NCBI RefSeq assembly: GCF_014837235.1
Contig: NZ_JACYFT010000002.1
Span: 744,001 to 808,000, forward strand
Direction: 5' to 3'
Origin: Limnohabitans radicicola
Lineage (GTDB): Bacteria; Pseudomonadota; Gammaproteobacteria; Burkholderiales; Burkholderiaceae_C
DNA: 64,000 bases
Position numbers and translations under genes: made by a program. How positions within the stretch are numbered: position 1 is the first letter of the stretch; every line of letters begins with the position of its first letter. The notes under the pieces were generated by a model, which made no database searches, had not been told where the DNA came from, and saw only the letters and a list, made by a program, of their open reading frames with translations. Positions 13,115-22,627 of this stretch are shown piece after piece.

Positions 13115-14932
13115 TCACTTGTTGCGCTTGCGGTCGTGCTCTTTCAGGAAGCGCTTGCGCAGACGCACGCTCTTGGGCGTGATCTCGACCAGTTCGTCGT
13201 CCTCGATGAATTCCACACCGTATTCCAGTGTCAGGTCGATCGGGGGGGTGATCTTGACAGCGTCTTCTTTGCCGGACACACGGAAGTTGGTCAGCTGCTT
13301 GGTGCGCGTGGCGTTGACCACCAGGTCGTTGTCACGGCTGTGAATACCCACAATCATGCCTTCGTACACCGGGTCACCGGCCTTGACGAACATGCGGCCA
13401 CGGTCGTCCAGCTTGCCCAGGGCGTAGGTGAAAATTTCGCCATCGTCCATCGAAATCAGCACACCGTTCTTACGGCCGCCGATGTCACCCTTGTGGGCTT
13501 CGTAGCTGTCAAAGATGTTGGAGATCAGGCCCGAACCGCGGGTCAGGTTCAGGAATTCGTTGGAGAAACCGATCAGACCACGGGCCGGGATGCGGTACTC
13601 CAGACGGACACGGCCACGGCCATCGGGTTCCATGTTGACCAGCTCACCCTTGCGCTCGCCCAGGGCCTGCATCACGCCACCCTGGTGGTCTTCCTCGATG
13701 TCGGCGGTCACCAGCTCAATCGGCTCATGGCGCTCGCCATCCACATCGCGGAACAGCACGCGGGGCTTGGACACGGCCAGCTCATAGCCTTCGCGGCGCA
13801 TGTTTTCCAGCAGGATGGTCAGGTGCAGTTCGCCACGGCCAGCCACTTCAAAGATGCCGTCTTCGTCGGTTTCCTTCACGCGCAGGGCCACGTTGTGCTG
13901 CAGTTCTTTCTGCAGGCGGTCCCAGATCTGGCGGCTGGTGACGAACTTGCCTTCACGACCGGCCAGGGGCGAGGTGTTCACGCAGAAGTTCATGGTCAGC
14001 GTGGGCTCGTCCACCTTGAGCACGGGCAGCGGCGCGGGGTTGAGCGGATCGGTCACGGTCACGCCAATGTTCAGGTCGGCAATGCCGTTGATCAGCACGA
14101 TGTCGCCCGGACCGGCTTCGGTCACCTGCACGCGGTCCAGACCCTGGAAGGTCAGCACCTGGTTGACACGGCCTTTGATGGAGGCGCCATCGGGGCCTTC
14201 CATGACCAGCACATCCATGCCGGGCTTGACTTTGCCCTGGCTCACGCGGCCCACGCCGATGCGGCCCACAAAGGTGGAGAAGTCGAGCGCGGAAATTTGC
14301 AGCTGCAAAGGTGCTTCAGGGTCACCGCTGTTCGGTGGCACGTGCTTGAGCACGGTGTTGAACAGGGCCGACATGTCGGGGCCCCACTGCTCGCCAGGCG
14401 CGCCCTCTTCGAGCGAGGTCCAGCCGTTGATGCCAGAGGCATACACCACCGGGAAGTCCAGCTGCTCGTCGGTCGCTCCGAGTTTGTCGAACAGGTCAAA
14501 TGCGGCGTTGACCACCTTGTCGCAGTTGGCACCGGGCTTGTCCACCTTGTTGACCACCACGATGGGTTTCAGACCCAGGGCCAGCGCCTTCTTGGTCACA
14601 AAGCGGGTCTGGGGCATGGGGCCTTCTTGCGCGTCAATCAACAGCACCACGCCGTCCACCATGGACAAGGCGCGTTCCACTTCGCCGCCGAAGTCCGCGT
14701 GTCCGGGGGTGTCGACGATGTTGATGTGGGTACCTTCCCAGGACACGGCGCAGTTCTTGGCCAGGATGGTGATGCCGCGCTCACGTTCGATGGCGTTGTT
14801 GTCCATCACGGTGTCCACGACTTTTTCGTGGTCAGCAAAGGTGCCCGACTGGCGCAGCAATTGGTCGACCATGGTGGTTTTGCCGTGGTCAACGTGCGCG
14901 ATGATGGCGATGTTGCGAATTTGCTTGCTCAT
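13115..14932 (-). CDS. typA: ribosome-associated GTPase TypA/BipA
   Basis: A translational GTPase of the EF-G superfamily involved in 50S assembly and stress or cold adaptation. The 605-residue length is typical. The P-loop AHVDHGKTTM is near residue 12, DTPGHADFGGEVERAL carries G3, NKVDKPGA carries G4, and the BipA-specific C-terminal domain ends in a basic tail (KSVRLRKRFLKEHDRKRNK). The start is supported by AAGGAAGAG upstream. It lies 13 bp downstream of truB and may be co-transcribed with the rimP-nusA-infB operon. Confidence 0.97.
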   Translation of the reverse strand: MSKQIRNIAIIAHVDHGKTTMVDQLLRQSGTFADHEKVVDTVMDNNAIERERGITILAKNCAVSWEGTHINIVDTPGHADFGGEVERALSMVDGVVLLIDAQEGPMPQTRFVTKKALALGLKPIVVVNKVDKPGANCDKVVNAAFDLFDKLGATDEQLDFPVVYASGINGWTSLEEGAPGEQWGPDMSALFNTVLKHVPPNSGDPEAPLQLQISALDFSTFVGRIGVGRVSQGKVKPGMDVLVMEGPDGASIKGRVNQVLTFQGLDRVQVTEAGPGDIVLINGIADLNIGVTVTDPLNPAPLPVLKVDEPTLTMNFCVNTSPLAGREGKFVTSRQIWDRLQKELQHNVALRVKETDEDGIFEVAGRGELHLTILLENMRREGYELAVSKPRVLFRDVDGERHEPIELVTADIEEDHQGGVMQALGERKGELVNMEPDGRGRVRLEYRIPARGLIGFSNEFLNLTRGSGLISNIFDSYEAHKGDIGGRKNGVLISMDDGEIFTYALGKLDDRGRMFVKAGDPVYEGMIVGIHSRDNDLVVNATRTKQLTNFRVSGKEDAVKITPPIDLTLEYGVEFIEDDELVEITPKSVRLRKRFLKEHDRKRNK

Positions 14933-14945
14933 GCTCTCTCTTCCT

Positions 14946-15929
14946 TTAAACCTGCGCAGCCATCCAAGGCGTGGAAGCAGGTGAGTTTTCTAAAATCTGT
15001 TGAATTTCGATCGGGCTCAACAATCGACCCGGAATCAATTCGCCGCCATGCACATGCGCCGTTCCCAGCAATGCACGAGGATGTTCTCCATACACCACGA
15101 CTTGATCACAATCATTCCAAGGGCCGCGTCGGCGCACCCCACTCAAAAATCTTCCCGCGTTCTCGCTGTCCAGGCTCACTTCGGTGTAGGCAGGTAACAG
15201 CACATCCACCGGATGCAGTGCGCCCAGTCGATCGGCTTCGTCCATGGCCTCCAGCTCGGCCAGTGTCACGCACTGCGCCGCTTCAAACGGCCCGGTGACC
15301 ACTCGGCGCAACGCGATCAAATGACCACCACACCCCAAAGCCTCGGCGATGTCTTCGCCCAGCGTGCGGATGTAGGTGCCTTTGCTGCACGCCACACGCA
15401 AGCGCAAAAACGGGGCATCGCCCTGCAACTGCATGTCGAGCAACTCCAGGTCATGGATCACCACGTTGCGCGGCTCGCGCTCCACGGGTTCACCTTCGCG
15501 GGCGTATTCGTACAAAGCCTTGCCGTCCTTTTTCAAGGCGCTGTGCATGGGCGGCACCTGACTGATCGGTCCCATGAACCGGTCAAGCACTTCCACCACC
15601 ATGCCCGGACTGCATGACACGTCACGCACAGCGACCACATCGCCTTCGGCATCGGCCGTGGTGGTCTTCACCCCCAGACGAACCGTGGTTTCATAAACCT
15701 TGTCGGCATCCAGGTGCTGCTGACTGAACTTGGTCGCGGCACCAAAACACAAAGGCAACACCCCTGTGGCCAAAGGGTCCAGCGTGCCTGTGTGGCCGGC
15801 TTTTTCCGCACGCAGCAACCACTTGGCCTTTTGCAAAGCCTGGTTGCTGGATAAACCCAGGGGTTTGTCGAGCAGCAACACCCCATGCACAGGGCGCCGC
15901 TGCACCCTGGTGCGGGGCGCGGTCGTCAT
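14946..15929 (-). CDS. truB: tRNA pseudouridine-55 synthase
   Basis: Makes pseudouridine 55 in the T-loop of elongator tRNAs. It has 327 residues; the catalytic Asp51 is in the conserved motif [18 protein letters not shown], preceded by [14 protein letters not shown]. Its ATG overlaps the rbfA stop by 4 bp (ATGA), indicating translational coupling. The rbfA-truB order downstream of infB is the standard proteobacterial arrangement. Confidence 0.97.
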   Translation of the reverse strand: MTTAPRTRVQRRPVHGVLLLDKPLGLSSNQALQKAKWLLRAEKAGHTGTLDPLATGVLPLCFGAATKFSQQHLDADKVYETTVRLGVKTTTADAEGDVVAVRDVSCSPGMVVEVLDRFMGPISQVPPMHSALKKDGKALYEYAREGEPVEREPRNVVIHDLELLDMQLQGDAPFLRLRVACSKGTYIRTLGEDIAEALGCGGHLIALRRVVTGPFEAAQCVTLAELEAMDEADRLGALHPVDVLLPAYTEVSLDSENAGRFLSGVRRRGPWNDCDQVVVYGEHPRALLGTAHVHGGELIPGRLLSPIEIQQILENSPASTPWMAAQV

Positions 15930-16306
15930 TCGTTGTCGTCTTTGGCGCGGGAGGCCACCGCCTTGGAGATCAAAGCGTTCATGTCCGATGCGCGCTCGGT
16001 GGTGCGGTCAAACATGAAGTGCAAGGTGGGCACTGTGTGGATGTGCAAACGCTTGAACAAACCATTGCGCAAAAAGCCCGCTGCCGCGTTCAGGCCTTCG
16101 GTGGCCTCGTCGGGATTGCCCGTCAGCACACTGAAAAACACTTTGGCATGGGCATAGTCGGGTGTCACCTCGACCGCGTTGAGCGTGACCATACCCACAC
16201 GCGGGTCTTTCAACTCGCGAGCGATCAATTCGGCCAGATCACGTTGGATCTGGTCGGCCACGCGGAAACCGCGGTTTGGAACGGATGAAACCTTCTTGCG
16301 GGCCAT
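15926..16306 (-). CDS. rbfA: 30S ribosome-binding factor RbfA
   Basis: A late 30S maturation and cold-adaptation factor of 126 residues with a KH-type fold. Family segments are [40 protein letters not shown] and the closing [18 protein letters not shown]. Its ATG follows the infB stop codon with no gap. Confidence 0.96.
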   Translation of the reverse strand: MARKKVSSVPNRGFRVADQIQRDLAELIARELKDPRVGMVTLNAVEVTPDYAHAKVFFSVLTGNPDEATEGLNAAAGFLRNGLFKRLHIHTVPTLHFMFDRTTERASDMNALISKAVASRAKDDNE

Positions 16307-19216
16307 TTACAGCGTTCTCGCGATTTCCTTGACTTCGAAGAATTCGAGCTGATCGCCCTCTTTGATGTCGTTGTAGTTCTTGAGCTTGATACCGCACTCG
16401 AAGCCTTCCTTGACTTCGCGCACATCGTCCTTGAGGCGCTTGAGCGAGTCGAGTTCGCCGGTGTAGATGACGATGTTGTCGCGCAGCAGACGGAACTTGG
16501 CATTACGGTTGACCATGCCCGAAGTGACCATACAGCCCGCAACAGTACCGATCTTGGAGGCCACGAACACAGTGCGGATCTCGGCGGTACCGATGACCTC
16601 TTCGCGCTGCTCGGGGGCCAGCATGCCGGACATGGCGGCCTTGAGCTCGTCGACCGCGTCGTAAATGATGTTGTAGTACTTGACCTGAACATCGTTGTTT
16701 TCTGCGGTTTTGCGAGCACCGGCGTCGGCACGGACATTGAAGCCGATCACGATCGCCTTGGACGCGATGGCCAGGTTGATGTCGGATTCGCTGATGCCAC
16801 CCACGCCTGCGTAGACCATCTGCACCTTGACCTCGTCGGTCGAAAGCTTAAGCAACGATGCGGACAACGCTTCTTGCGAACCTTGCACGTCGGCCTTGAT
16901 GATGATCGGCAGTGTCTTGACTTCGCCTGCAGCCATGTCGGAGAACATGTTCTCCAGCTTGGCAGCCTGTTGCTTGGCCAGTTTGGTGTTGCGGAACTTG
17001 CCTGCACGGTAAGTGGCAATTTCACGGGCACGGCGCTCGTCCGACATGACCATGAATTCGTCACCGGCTTGTGGCACTTCGGTCAGACCCTGGATTTCGA
17101 CCGGGATCGATGGCCCGGCTTCCTTGGTGGGTTTGCCGTTTTCGTCCAGCATGGCGCGCACACGGCCAAAGGTCTGGCCTGCCAGGACCACATCGCCGGT
17201 TTTGAGCGTACCGGACTGCACCAACACGGTGGCCACAGGACCACGGCCTTTGTCCAAGCTCGCTTCGATGACCAGGCCTTTGGCCATGGCGTCAACAGGG
17301 GCCTTGAGTTCCAGCACTTCGGCTTGCAGGAGCACTTGTTCGAGCAAATCATCGATGCCCATGCCGGTCTTGGCCGACACAGAGACGAATGGCGAATCGC
17401 CGCCGAACTCTTCAGGCACCACTTCTTCAGCAATCAGTTCGCTGCGCACACGCTCAATGTTCGCGTCGGGCTTGTCCATCTTGTTGATGGCCACCACGAT
17501 CGGCACACCCGCTGCTTTGGCGTGTTTGATGGCTTCTTTGGTTTGCGGCATGACGCCGTCATCACCCGCCACCACCAGGATGACGATGTCGGTGGCTTGT
17601 GCGCCACGGGCACGCATGGCCGTGAAGGCCTCGTGACCCGGGGTGTCCAGAAAGGACACCATGCCACGTGGTGTTTCCACGTGGTAAGCACCGATGTGTT
17701 GCGTGATGCCACCGGCTTCGCCAGCGGCCACTTTGGCACGGCGGATGTAGTCCAGCAGCGATGTCTTGCCATGGTCCACGTGGCCCATGACCGTCACCAC
17801 AGGGGCGCGCGGCAGAGCTTCTGCGTGTTGATCGGACACTTCTTCGTCTGTGAAGGCTTCCGGATCGTCCAGCGCTGCCACCACGGCCTTGTGGCCCATT
17901 TCTTCCACCACGATCATGGCAGTGTCCTGGTCCAGCGGCTGGTTCATGGTGGCCATCTGGCCCAGTTTCATCAAATGCTTGATGACTTCGGAGGCCTTGA
18001 TGGCCATCTTGTGGGCCAACTCGGCCACCGTGATGGTTTCTGGCACGTGCACTTCGAGCACGCGCATTTCGGCTGGCGCGGCCGGGGTGTGGTGTTCATC
18101 GCGGTCATGGCCATGGCCTTTGCGGCCCTTGGGGCCTGCACGCCAGCTGTTGCGGCCCACGCCACCGGTGCTGTCGCCACGGGTCGGAATGGCCTTTTTC
18201 TTGGCAGGATCACCCGCCCAGCTCGAAGACAGCTTGGCCGATTTGACTTCCTTGTTGCCACCAGGGCCACCAGGGGCAGCACCAGGCGATGCAGCTGTAC
18301 GCGCGCCAGCGCCGGGTGTGCCGGCAGGCTTGTGCAATGTGCCTTTGACAGCCGGCTTGGCTTCAACCTTGGGCTCTTCCCTCTTGGCCACCAACACCTT
18401 TTTGGGCGCGTTCATCATCGAACGGATGGCTTCGGCTTCGGCCAGGGCCTTGCGTCGGCGCTCGTCCAGGTCCTTGGCGCGGGCGGTTTCTTCGTCAGCG
18501 CGGGCTTTGGACTCGTCAGCGGCTTTTTGAGCAGCGTCTGCACGTGCCTGTTTTTCAGCTTCAGCTTTGTCCGCGGCTTCGCGAGCGGCCGTTTCGTCAG
18601 CAGACGGGCCCTTGGGCGCCTGGGCGGCAGCATTCAAACTGGCCGCTTCTGCTCGGGCTTGCAGCTCGCGCTCCTCACGCGTTGGGGCAGCGGCTTGTGC
18701 TGCAGCGGCGGCAGCCGCGGCTTCGGCGGCTTGTGCCTGCTCGCGTTGGCGAGCTTCCTGCTCTTCACGCAGGCGGCGTTTTTCGGCCAGTTCTTCTTCC
18801 TGACGGCGAATCAACTCAGCCTGACGACGGGCTTCTTCTTCGCGACGAGCCAGTTCCGCATGGTCGATCACAGGTTCTGCGGGTACTTCAGGCACAGCAT
18901 CGGCAACGACGTCATCGTCGCGCTTGATGAGCGTGCGTTTTTTGCGCACTTCGACCTGAATCGTGCGGGCCTTGCCTGTGGCGTCGGCTTGCTTGATTTC
19001 GCTGGTGGATTTCTTCACCAGGGTGATTTTCTTGCGCTCACCGGTATTGGTGCCATGGCTCGCTTGCAGGTAGGCAAGCAGCTTTTGCTTGTCGGCTTCA
19101 GACAAGGCGTCTGAGGACGAAGTTTTGGCGACACCCGCGGAGCGCAATTGCTCCAGCACGACATCGGCAGATTTTTTGAGTTCGCTTGCGAACTCGGCAA
19201 CAGTGTTACTGGACAT
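16307..19216 (-). CDS. infB: translation initiation factor IF-2
   Basis: A GTPase that brings initiator fMet-tRNA to the 30S subunit and promotes subunit joining. It has 969 residues. An IF2 N-terminal domain ([15 protein letters not shown]) is followed by a long charged, Ala/Glu/Arg-rich low-complexity linker (about 130-280), a second N-domain, then the G domain with [16 protein letters not shown] near residue 475 and DTPGHEAF. Domains II, III and the C-terminal fMet-binding domain complete it. The ATG is preceded by GGAGG, and the gene begins 24 bp after nusA. Confidence 0.98.
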   Translation of the reverse strand: MSSNTVAEFASELKKSADVVLEQLRSAGVAKTSSSDALSEADKQKLLAYLQASHGTNTGERKKITLVKKSTSEIKQADATGKARTIQVEVRKKRTLIKRDDDVVADAVPEVPAEPVIDHAELARREEEARRQAELIRRQEEELAEKRRLREEQEARQREQAQAAEAAAAAAAAQAAAPTREERELQARAEAASLNAAAQAPKGPSADETAAREAADKAEAEKQARADAAQKAADESKARADEETARAKDLDERRRKALAEAEAIRSMMNAPKKVLVAKREEPKVEAKPAVKGTLHKPAGTPGAGARTAASPGAAPGGPGGNKEVKSAKLSSSWAGDPAKKKAIPTRGDSTGGVGRNSWRAGPKGRKGHGHDRDEHHTPAAPAEMRVLEVHVPETITVAELAHKMAIKASEVIKHLMKLGQMATMNQPLDQDTAMIVVEEMGHKAVVAALDDPEAFTDEEVSDQHAEALPRAPVVTVMGHVDHGKTSLLDYIRRAKVAAGEAGGITQHIGAYHVETPRGMVSFLDTPGHEAFTAMRARGAQATDIVILVVAGDDGVMPQTKEAIKHAKAAGVPIVVAINKMDKPDANIERVRSELIAEEVVPEEFGGDSPFVSVSAKTGMGIDDLLEQVLLQAEVLELKAPVDAMAKGLVIEASLDKGRGPVATVLVQSGTLKTGDVVLAGQTFGRVRAMLDENGKPTKEAGPSIPVEIQGLTEVPQAGDEFMVMSDERRAREIATYRAGKFRNTKLAKQQAAKLENMFSDMAAGEVKTLPIIIKADVQGSQEALSASLLKLSTDEVKVQMVYAGVGGISESDINLAIASKAIVIGFNVRADAGARKTAENNDVQVKYYNIIYDAVDELKAAMSGMLAPEQREEVIGTAEIRTVFVASKIGTVAGCMVTSGMVNRNAKFRLLRDNIVIYTGELDSLKRLKDDVREVKEGFECGIKLKNYNDIKEGDQLEFFEVKEIARTL

Positions 19217-19240
19217 ATTGTGTTCAAGCCTCCATCAGCT

Positions 19241-20728
19241 TCAGGCTTGGCCTGCAGCGAACCAGTGTTCGCGGGCTTTCATGATCAGGGCGGTGGCGTC
19301 TTCTGCCGTTTGGCCCGTGATGTCGGTCAATTCGTCGGTGGCCAGGTCGGCCAGGTCGTCGCGGGTATGGATACCCGCTTCCACCAGTTTGGAAATCAGC
19401 TCGGGCGTGAGGCCAGGCAGATCGCGCAGGTCTTGCGACACTTCTTCAACGCTTTCTTCACGGGCAATTTCCATGGTCAGCAAAGCGTCTTTGGCGCGCG
19501 AACGCAGTTCGTTGATCGTGTCTTCGTCGAAGCTCTCGATTTCCAGCATTTCCTGAATAGGCACATAGGCCACTTCTTCGAGGCTGGTGAAACCTTCTTC
19601 GATCAGGATGTCGGCGATCTCCTGGTCCACATCGAGCTTTTCCATGAACAACTGGCGGATGCCCGTCGTTTCTTCGGCTTGCTTTTGGGCAGACTCGGCC
19701 GCGTCCATGATGTTGATCTTCCAGCCGGTCAGGTCAGAAGCCAGGCGCACGTTCTGGCCGCCACGACCGATCGCGATGGCCAGGTTTTCCTCGTCCACCA
19801 CCACGTCCATGGCGTGCTTTTCTTCGTCCACCACGATGGATTGCACATTGGCTGGCGCCAGGGCACCGATCACGAACTGGGCGGGGTCTTCGCTCCACAG
19901 CACGATGTCCACACGCTCGCCAGCGAGTTCGTTGGTGACAGCGTTCACGCGGGTGCCACGCACGCCGACACAAGTGCCGATGGGATCCACGCGCTTGTCG
20001 TGCGAAATCACGGCGATCTTGGCACGTGACCCGGCATCGCGGGCGCAGGATTTGATTTCGAGCAGACCTTGTTCGATTTCGGGCACTTCCTGGCGGAACA
20101 GCTCGATCATGAACTCAGGCGCAGAGCGAGAGAGGATGATCGGGGCGCCGCGCAAGGTCAGGTCGACTTCCATGATCATGGCGCGAACGCGGTCACCATT
20201 GCGCAGGTTCTCCTTGGGGATCATTTCGCTGCGGCGCAGTCGACCTTCGACACGGCCAGCCTCGCAAATGATGTCGCCCTTGTCCATGCGCTTGACGGTG
20301 CCGACAAAGATCTTTTCGCCGCGGGCCATGAAGTCGTTGAGCAGCATTTCACGCTCGGCATCGCGGATCTTCTGCAGGATCACCTGCTTGGCGGCCATGG
20401 CGCCGATGCGGCCGATGGGCACGGACTCGACAGGCTCTTCGATGTATTCGTCCACTTCGATGTCCGGGATCTGCTCCTGGGCTTCGAACAACAGGATTTC
20501 CTGCTCGGGCAATTGCAAACCAGCTTCGTTGGGCACCACATGCCAGCGACGGAAAGTCTCGTAGTTGCCCGTATCGCGGTCCACGGCCACACGGATGTCG
20601 ACCTCGCCCTGATACAGCTTCTTGGTGGCTTGCGCCAAAGCGGCCTCGACCGCGCCCAACACCACATCGCGTTCGACGTTCTTTTCGCGGGAGATGGCTT
20701 CTACCAACATCAACATTTCGCGATTCAT
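19241..20728 (-). CDS. nusA: transcription termination/antitermination factor NusA
   Basis: An RNA polymerase-associated pausing, termination and antitermination factor of 495 residues. It has the N-terminal RNAP-binding domain ([18 protein letters not shown]), an S1 domain, two KH domains ([21 protein letters not shown] and [16 protein letters not shown]), and the two C-terminal acidic helix-hairpin repeats found in proteobacterial NusA. A GGAGAG Shine-Dalgarno precedes the ATG. In E. coli this operon is autoregulated by NusA, relevant to the leader hairpin upstream of rimP. Confidence 0.98.
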   Translation of the reverse strand: MNREMLMLVEAISREKNVERDVVLGAVEAALAQATKKLYQGEVDIRVAVDRDTGNYETFRRWHVVPNEAGLQLPEQEILLFEAQEQIPDIEVDEYIEEPVESVPIGRIGAMAAKQVILQKIRDAEREMLLNDFMARGEKIFVGTVKRMDKGDIICEAGRVEGRLRRSEMIPKENLRNGDRVRAMIMEVDLTLRGAPIILSRSAPEFMIELFRQEVPEIEQGLLEIKSCARDAGSRAKIAVISHDKRVDPIGTCVGVRGTRVNAVTNELAGERVDIVLWSEDPAQFVIGALAPANVQSIVVDEEKHAMDVVVDEENLAIAIGRGGQNVRLASDLTGWKINIMDAAESAQKQAEETTGIRQLFMEKLDVDQEIADILIEEGFTSLEEVAYVPIQEMLEIESFDEDTINELRSRAKDALLTMEIAREESVEEVSQDLRDLPGLTPELISKLVEAGIHTRDDLADLATDELTDITGQTAEDATALIMKAREHWFAAGQA

Positions 20729-20798
20729 GACTCGACTCTCCTATTCCACTGGGTCAACAGCTGACCCGATTTGCTTTGCATGCGATCCTGACCAGCGG

Positions 20799-21368
20799 TC
20801 AGGCTTGAACTTTGGGCTTTCGCCCTTTGAAATCCACCACAGGGGCCAGACGCGCTTCACGCAACTCATCGAGCGTGAAGCCCAGCGCCTGCAGCGGCGC
20901 GGGCACGCGCTTTTTGCTGATGCGCTGACCGGGTTTGACTTCGGGCGCATCGCTCCAGACGATTTGCCAGCCTGTGTTGGCGGCATCGCGCTCAAGCGTG
21001 CCCCTGAATTTTTTGCGGTTGGCGCTGACCAGGCCCGCTGCGCTGTCGCCCATGGGGGCCTTGAGCGTGATGTCAATCAGCTCGCCCACGAAGCGCTCAA
21101 AATCTTTTTCATGGCGCAATGGTCGATCGATGCCTGGGGAAGACACTTCCAGGCGCTTGTAATCAACCCCATCCACCTCGAGGGAAAACTGCAGTTGACG
21201 GTTGACCTTCTCACAGTCTTCGACCGTCACAAATGTTTCTTCGGAGGCAGGCCCCTGCCATGGCCAGTCGATGGTGATGCGCAACAGGCCTCCGGCAGAG
21301 CGTTCAATCTCTACCAGGTCATAGCCCAGTCCGGTCACGGTTTCTTCAACGATTTGCTGCAATGCCAC
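20799..21368 (-). CDS. rimP: ribosome maturation factor RimP
   Basis: A 30S assembly factor of 189 residues, first gene of the nusA-infB operon. Family segments include TVTGLGYDLVEIERSAGGLLRI near the N-terminus and VSSPGIDRPLRHEKDFERFVG in the middle, with a basic C-terminal domain. The start is a GTG at 21368 without an evident Shine-Dalgarno sequence. About 40 bp upstream is a terminator-like hairpin. Confidence 0.95.
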   Translation of the reverse strand: MALQQIVEETVTGLGYDLVEIERSAGGLLRITIDWPWQGPASEETFVTVEDCEKVNRQLQFSLEVDGVDYKRLEVSSPGIDRPLRHEKDFERFVGELIDITLKAPMGDSAAGLVSANRKKFRGTLERDAANTGWQIVWSDAPEVKPGQRISKKRVPAPLQALGFTLDELREARLAPVVDFKGRKPKVQA

Positions 21369-21408
21369 AGGATTTTTAACAGGAGCGGATGTTCTGCCAA
21401 TAATGAAT

Positions 21409-21450
21409 CGACCAAAAAAAACGGGCGGTGAGAACCCGCCCGTTTGGTCG
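21409..21450 (-). terminator. terminator-like hairpin in the rimP-nusA-infB leader
   Basis: On the minus strand a 10-bp stem AAACGGGCGG/CCGCCCGTTT with a 7-base loop is followed by a run of T. An extra outer pair of arms, CGACC and GGTCG (21409-21413 and 21446-21450), flanks the T-run and the stem. It lies between the likely promoter and the rimP start and has no upstream gene on this strand to terminate, since fabI is divergent. Attenuation of the operon is a plausible role. Confidence 0.6.
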
Positions 21451-21460
21451 TGAAGTTCCT

Positions 21461-21466
21461 ATTCTA
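21461..21466 (-). promoter_or_regulatory. possible -10 element of the rimP operon
   Basis: TAGAAT on the minus strand in the sequence GGGCTAGAATAGG, about 10 bp upstream of the leader hairpin and 92 bp from the rimP start. No clear -35 hexamer is seen. If correct, the hairpin would lie at the extreme 5' end of the transcript. Confidence 0.35.
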
Positions 21467-21590
21467 GCCCAAAAAAGCCGCTAAGTGTGTGATTTTCAAG
21501 AGAAACATCGATCTCATACCCGCACTGCGCACCCATCTCGAGCCCTTACTGAGCATGAGACAATCACGGCCACGTTAACGGAGCACCCTC

Positions 21591-22397
21591 ATGACAAATA
21601 AAACAGGATTCCTCGCAGGCAAAAAACTCTTGATCACGGGCGTTTTGTCCAACCGTTCCATCGCCTACGGCATCGCCAAGGCGTGCCATGAGCAAGGCGC
21701 CGAGTTGGCTTTCAGCTACGTGGGCGAGCGTTTCAAAGACCGCATCACCGAGTTTGCAGCCGATTTTGGCTCTAATCTGGTTTTTGACTGCGACGTTGGC
21801 AGCGACGAGCAAATTGAAAAGCTGTTCACTGAACTTTCAGCCACTTGGCCCAAGTTTGACGGTTTTGTGCATGCCATTGGCTACGCGCCGCGCGAAGCGA
21901 TTGCCGGCGACTTCCTCGACGGCCTGTCTCGCGAGGCCTTCAAAATCGCCCACGACATCAGCGCATACAGCTTCCCTGCCATGGCCAAAGCGGCCCTGCC
22001 CTACCTCAACGACAAGTCATCGGTTCTGACCTTGACTTACCTAGGCGCCATTCGCAACGTGCCCAACTACAACACCATGGGCCTGGCCAAGGCCAGCCTC
22101 GAAGCATCGGTCCGTTACTTGGCCGAATCTCTGGGCAGCCAAAACCGCGGCATGCGTGCCAACGGTATTTCGGCAGGCCCCATCAAGACACTGGCCGCCA
22201 GCGGCATCAAGGGTTTTGGCAAGATTTTGTCGGTCGTGGCCGAAACATCACCCATCCGCCGAAATGTGACCATCGAAGATGTAGGCAATGTGGCTGCATT
22301 TCTGTTGTCGGACTTGGCCGCCGGCGTCACCGCCGAAATCACTTATGTGGACGGTGGATTCAGTCAGGTGGTGGGTGGGATTGCTGAGCCGAACTGA
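21591..22397 (+). CDS. fabI: enoyl-ACP reductase (NADH), FabI
   Basis: Catalyses the last reduction of each type II fatty acid elongation cycle. At 268 residues it is a short-chain dehydrogenase fold with the FabI-specific active site: Tyr160 and Lys167 in [14 protein letters not shown], with Tyr150 in LTYLGA. The cofactor loop is [14 protein letters not shown]. The ATG is preceded by GGAG at a good distance. It is monocistronic, closed by a strong terminator. FabI is the enzyme type inhibited by triclosan. Confidence 0.97.
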   Translation: MTNKTGFLAGKKLLITGVLSNRSIAYGIAKACHEQGAELAFSYVGERFKDRITEFAADFGSNLVFDCDVGSDEQIEKLFTELSATWPKFDGFVHAIGYAPREAIAGDFLDGLSREAFKIAHDISAYSFPAMAKAALPYLNDKSSVLTLTYLGAIRNVPNYNTMGLAKASLEASVRYLAESLGSQNRGMRANGISAGPIKTLAASGIKGFGKILSVVAETSPIRRNVTIEDVGNVAAFLLSDLAAGVTAEITYVDGGFSQVVGGIAEPN

Positions 22398-22420
22398 TCC
22401 AATTTTGGCCGCAAAAAACA

Positions 22421-22446
22421 AAACCACCTCAGGGTGGTTTTTTTTG
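22421..22446 (+). terminator. Rho-independent terminator of fabI
   Basis: An 8-bp stem AAACCACC/GGTGGTTT with a 4-base loop followed by T8, 24 bp after the fabI stop codon. Confidence 0.9.
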
Positions 22447-22503
22447 GCCAAACCAAGCTCCGAATTCATTAATTTATATTTGCAAAATATCAAAAAATAG
22501 TCA

Positions 22504-22603
22504 GATCAAATGTGATTGATCGAGTTTGTCGATGATGCGTAAAAACAACAAAGGTGTAACACCCAGTTAACACAACTTACAAAGTCATATTAAATGTTGT
22601 GTT
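22504..22603 (+). promoter_or_regulatory. AT-rich regulatory region of the TonB receptor with two inverted repeats
   Basis: The region between the fabI terminator and the receptor gene is clearly more AT-rich than its surroundings. It holds two inverted repeats: GATCAA-N6-TTGATC (22504-22521) and AACACAAC-N19-GTTGTGTT (22569-22576 and 22596-22603). A possible promoter TTAACA-N17-TTAAAT overlaps the second repeat. Either could be an operator or an RNA hairpin; no known regulator box is matched with confidence. Confidence 0.35.
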
Positions 22604-22627
22604 CGTAGTTTCGTAACGGAGTTGAAA

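Noticed and set aside
13013..15298. 761-codon plus-strand open frame
   Set aside because: Antisense to typA and truB, both of which have intact family motifs; it spans two genes and has no domain of its own.
18400..18960. Possible repeat array or amyloid-like region in infB
   Set aside because: The Ala/Glu/Arg-rich stretch is the usual low-complexity linker of betaproteobacterial IF-2, not a repeat element.
16874..19114. 746-codon plus-strand open frame
   Set aside because: Lies wholly opposite infB; low-complexity His/Gly/Phe-rich translation with no motif.
22504..22521. GATCAA-N6-TTGATC as an FNR site
   Set aside because: The FNR half-sites would be TTGAT then ATCAA separated by 4 bases; here the order is reversed and the spacing is 6.
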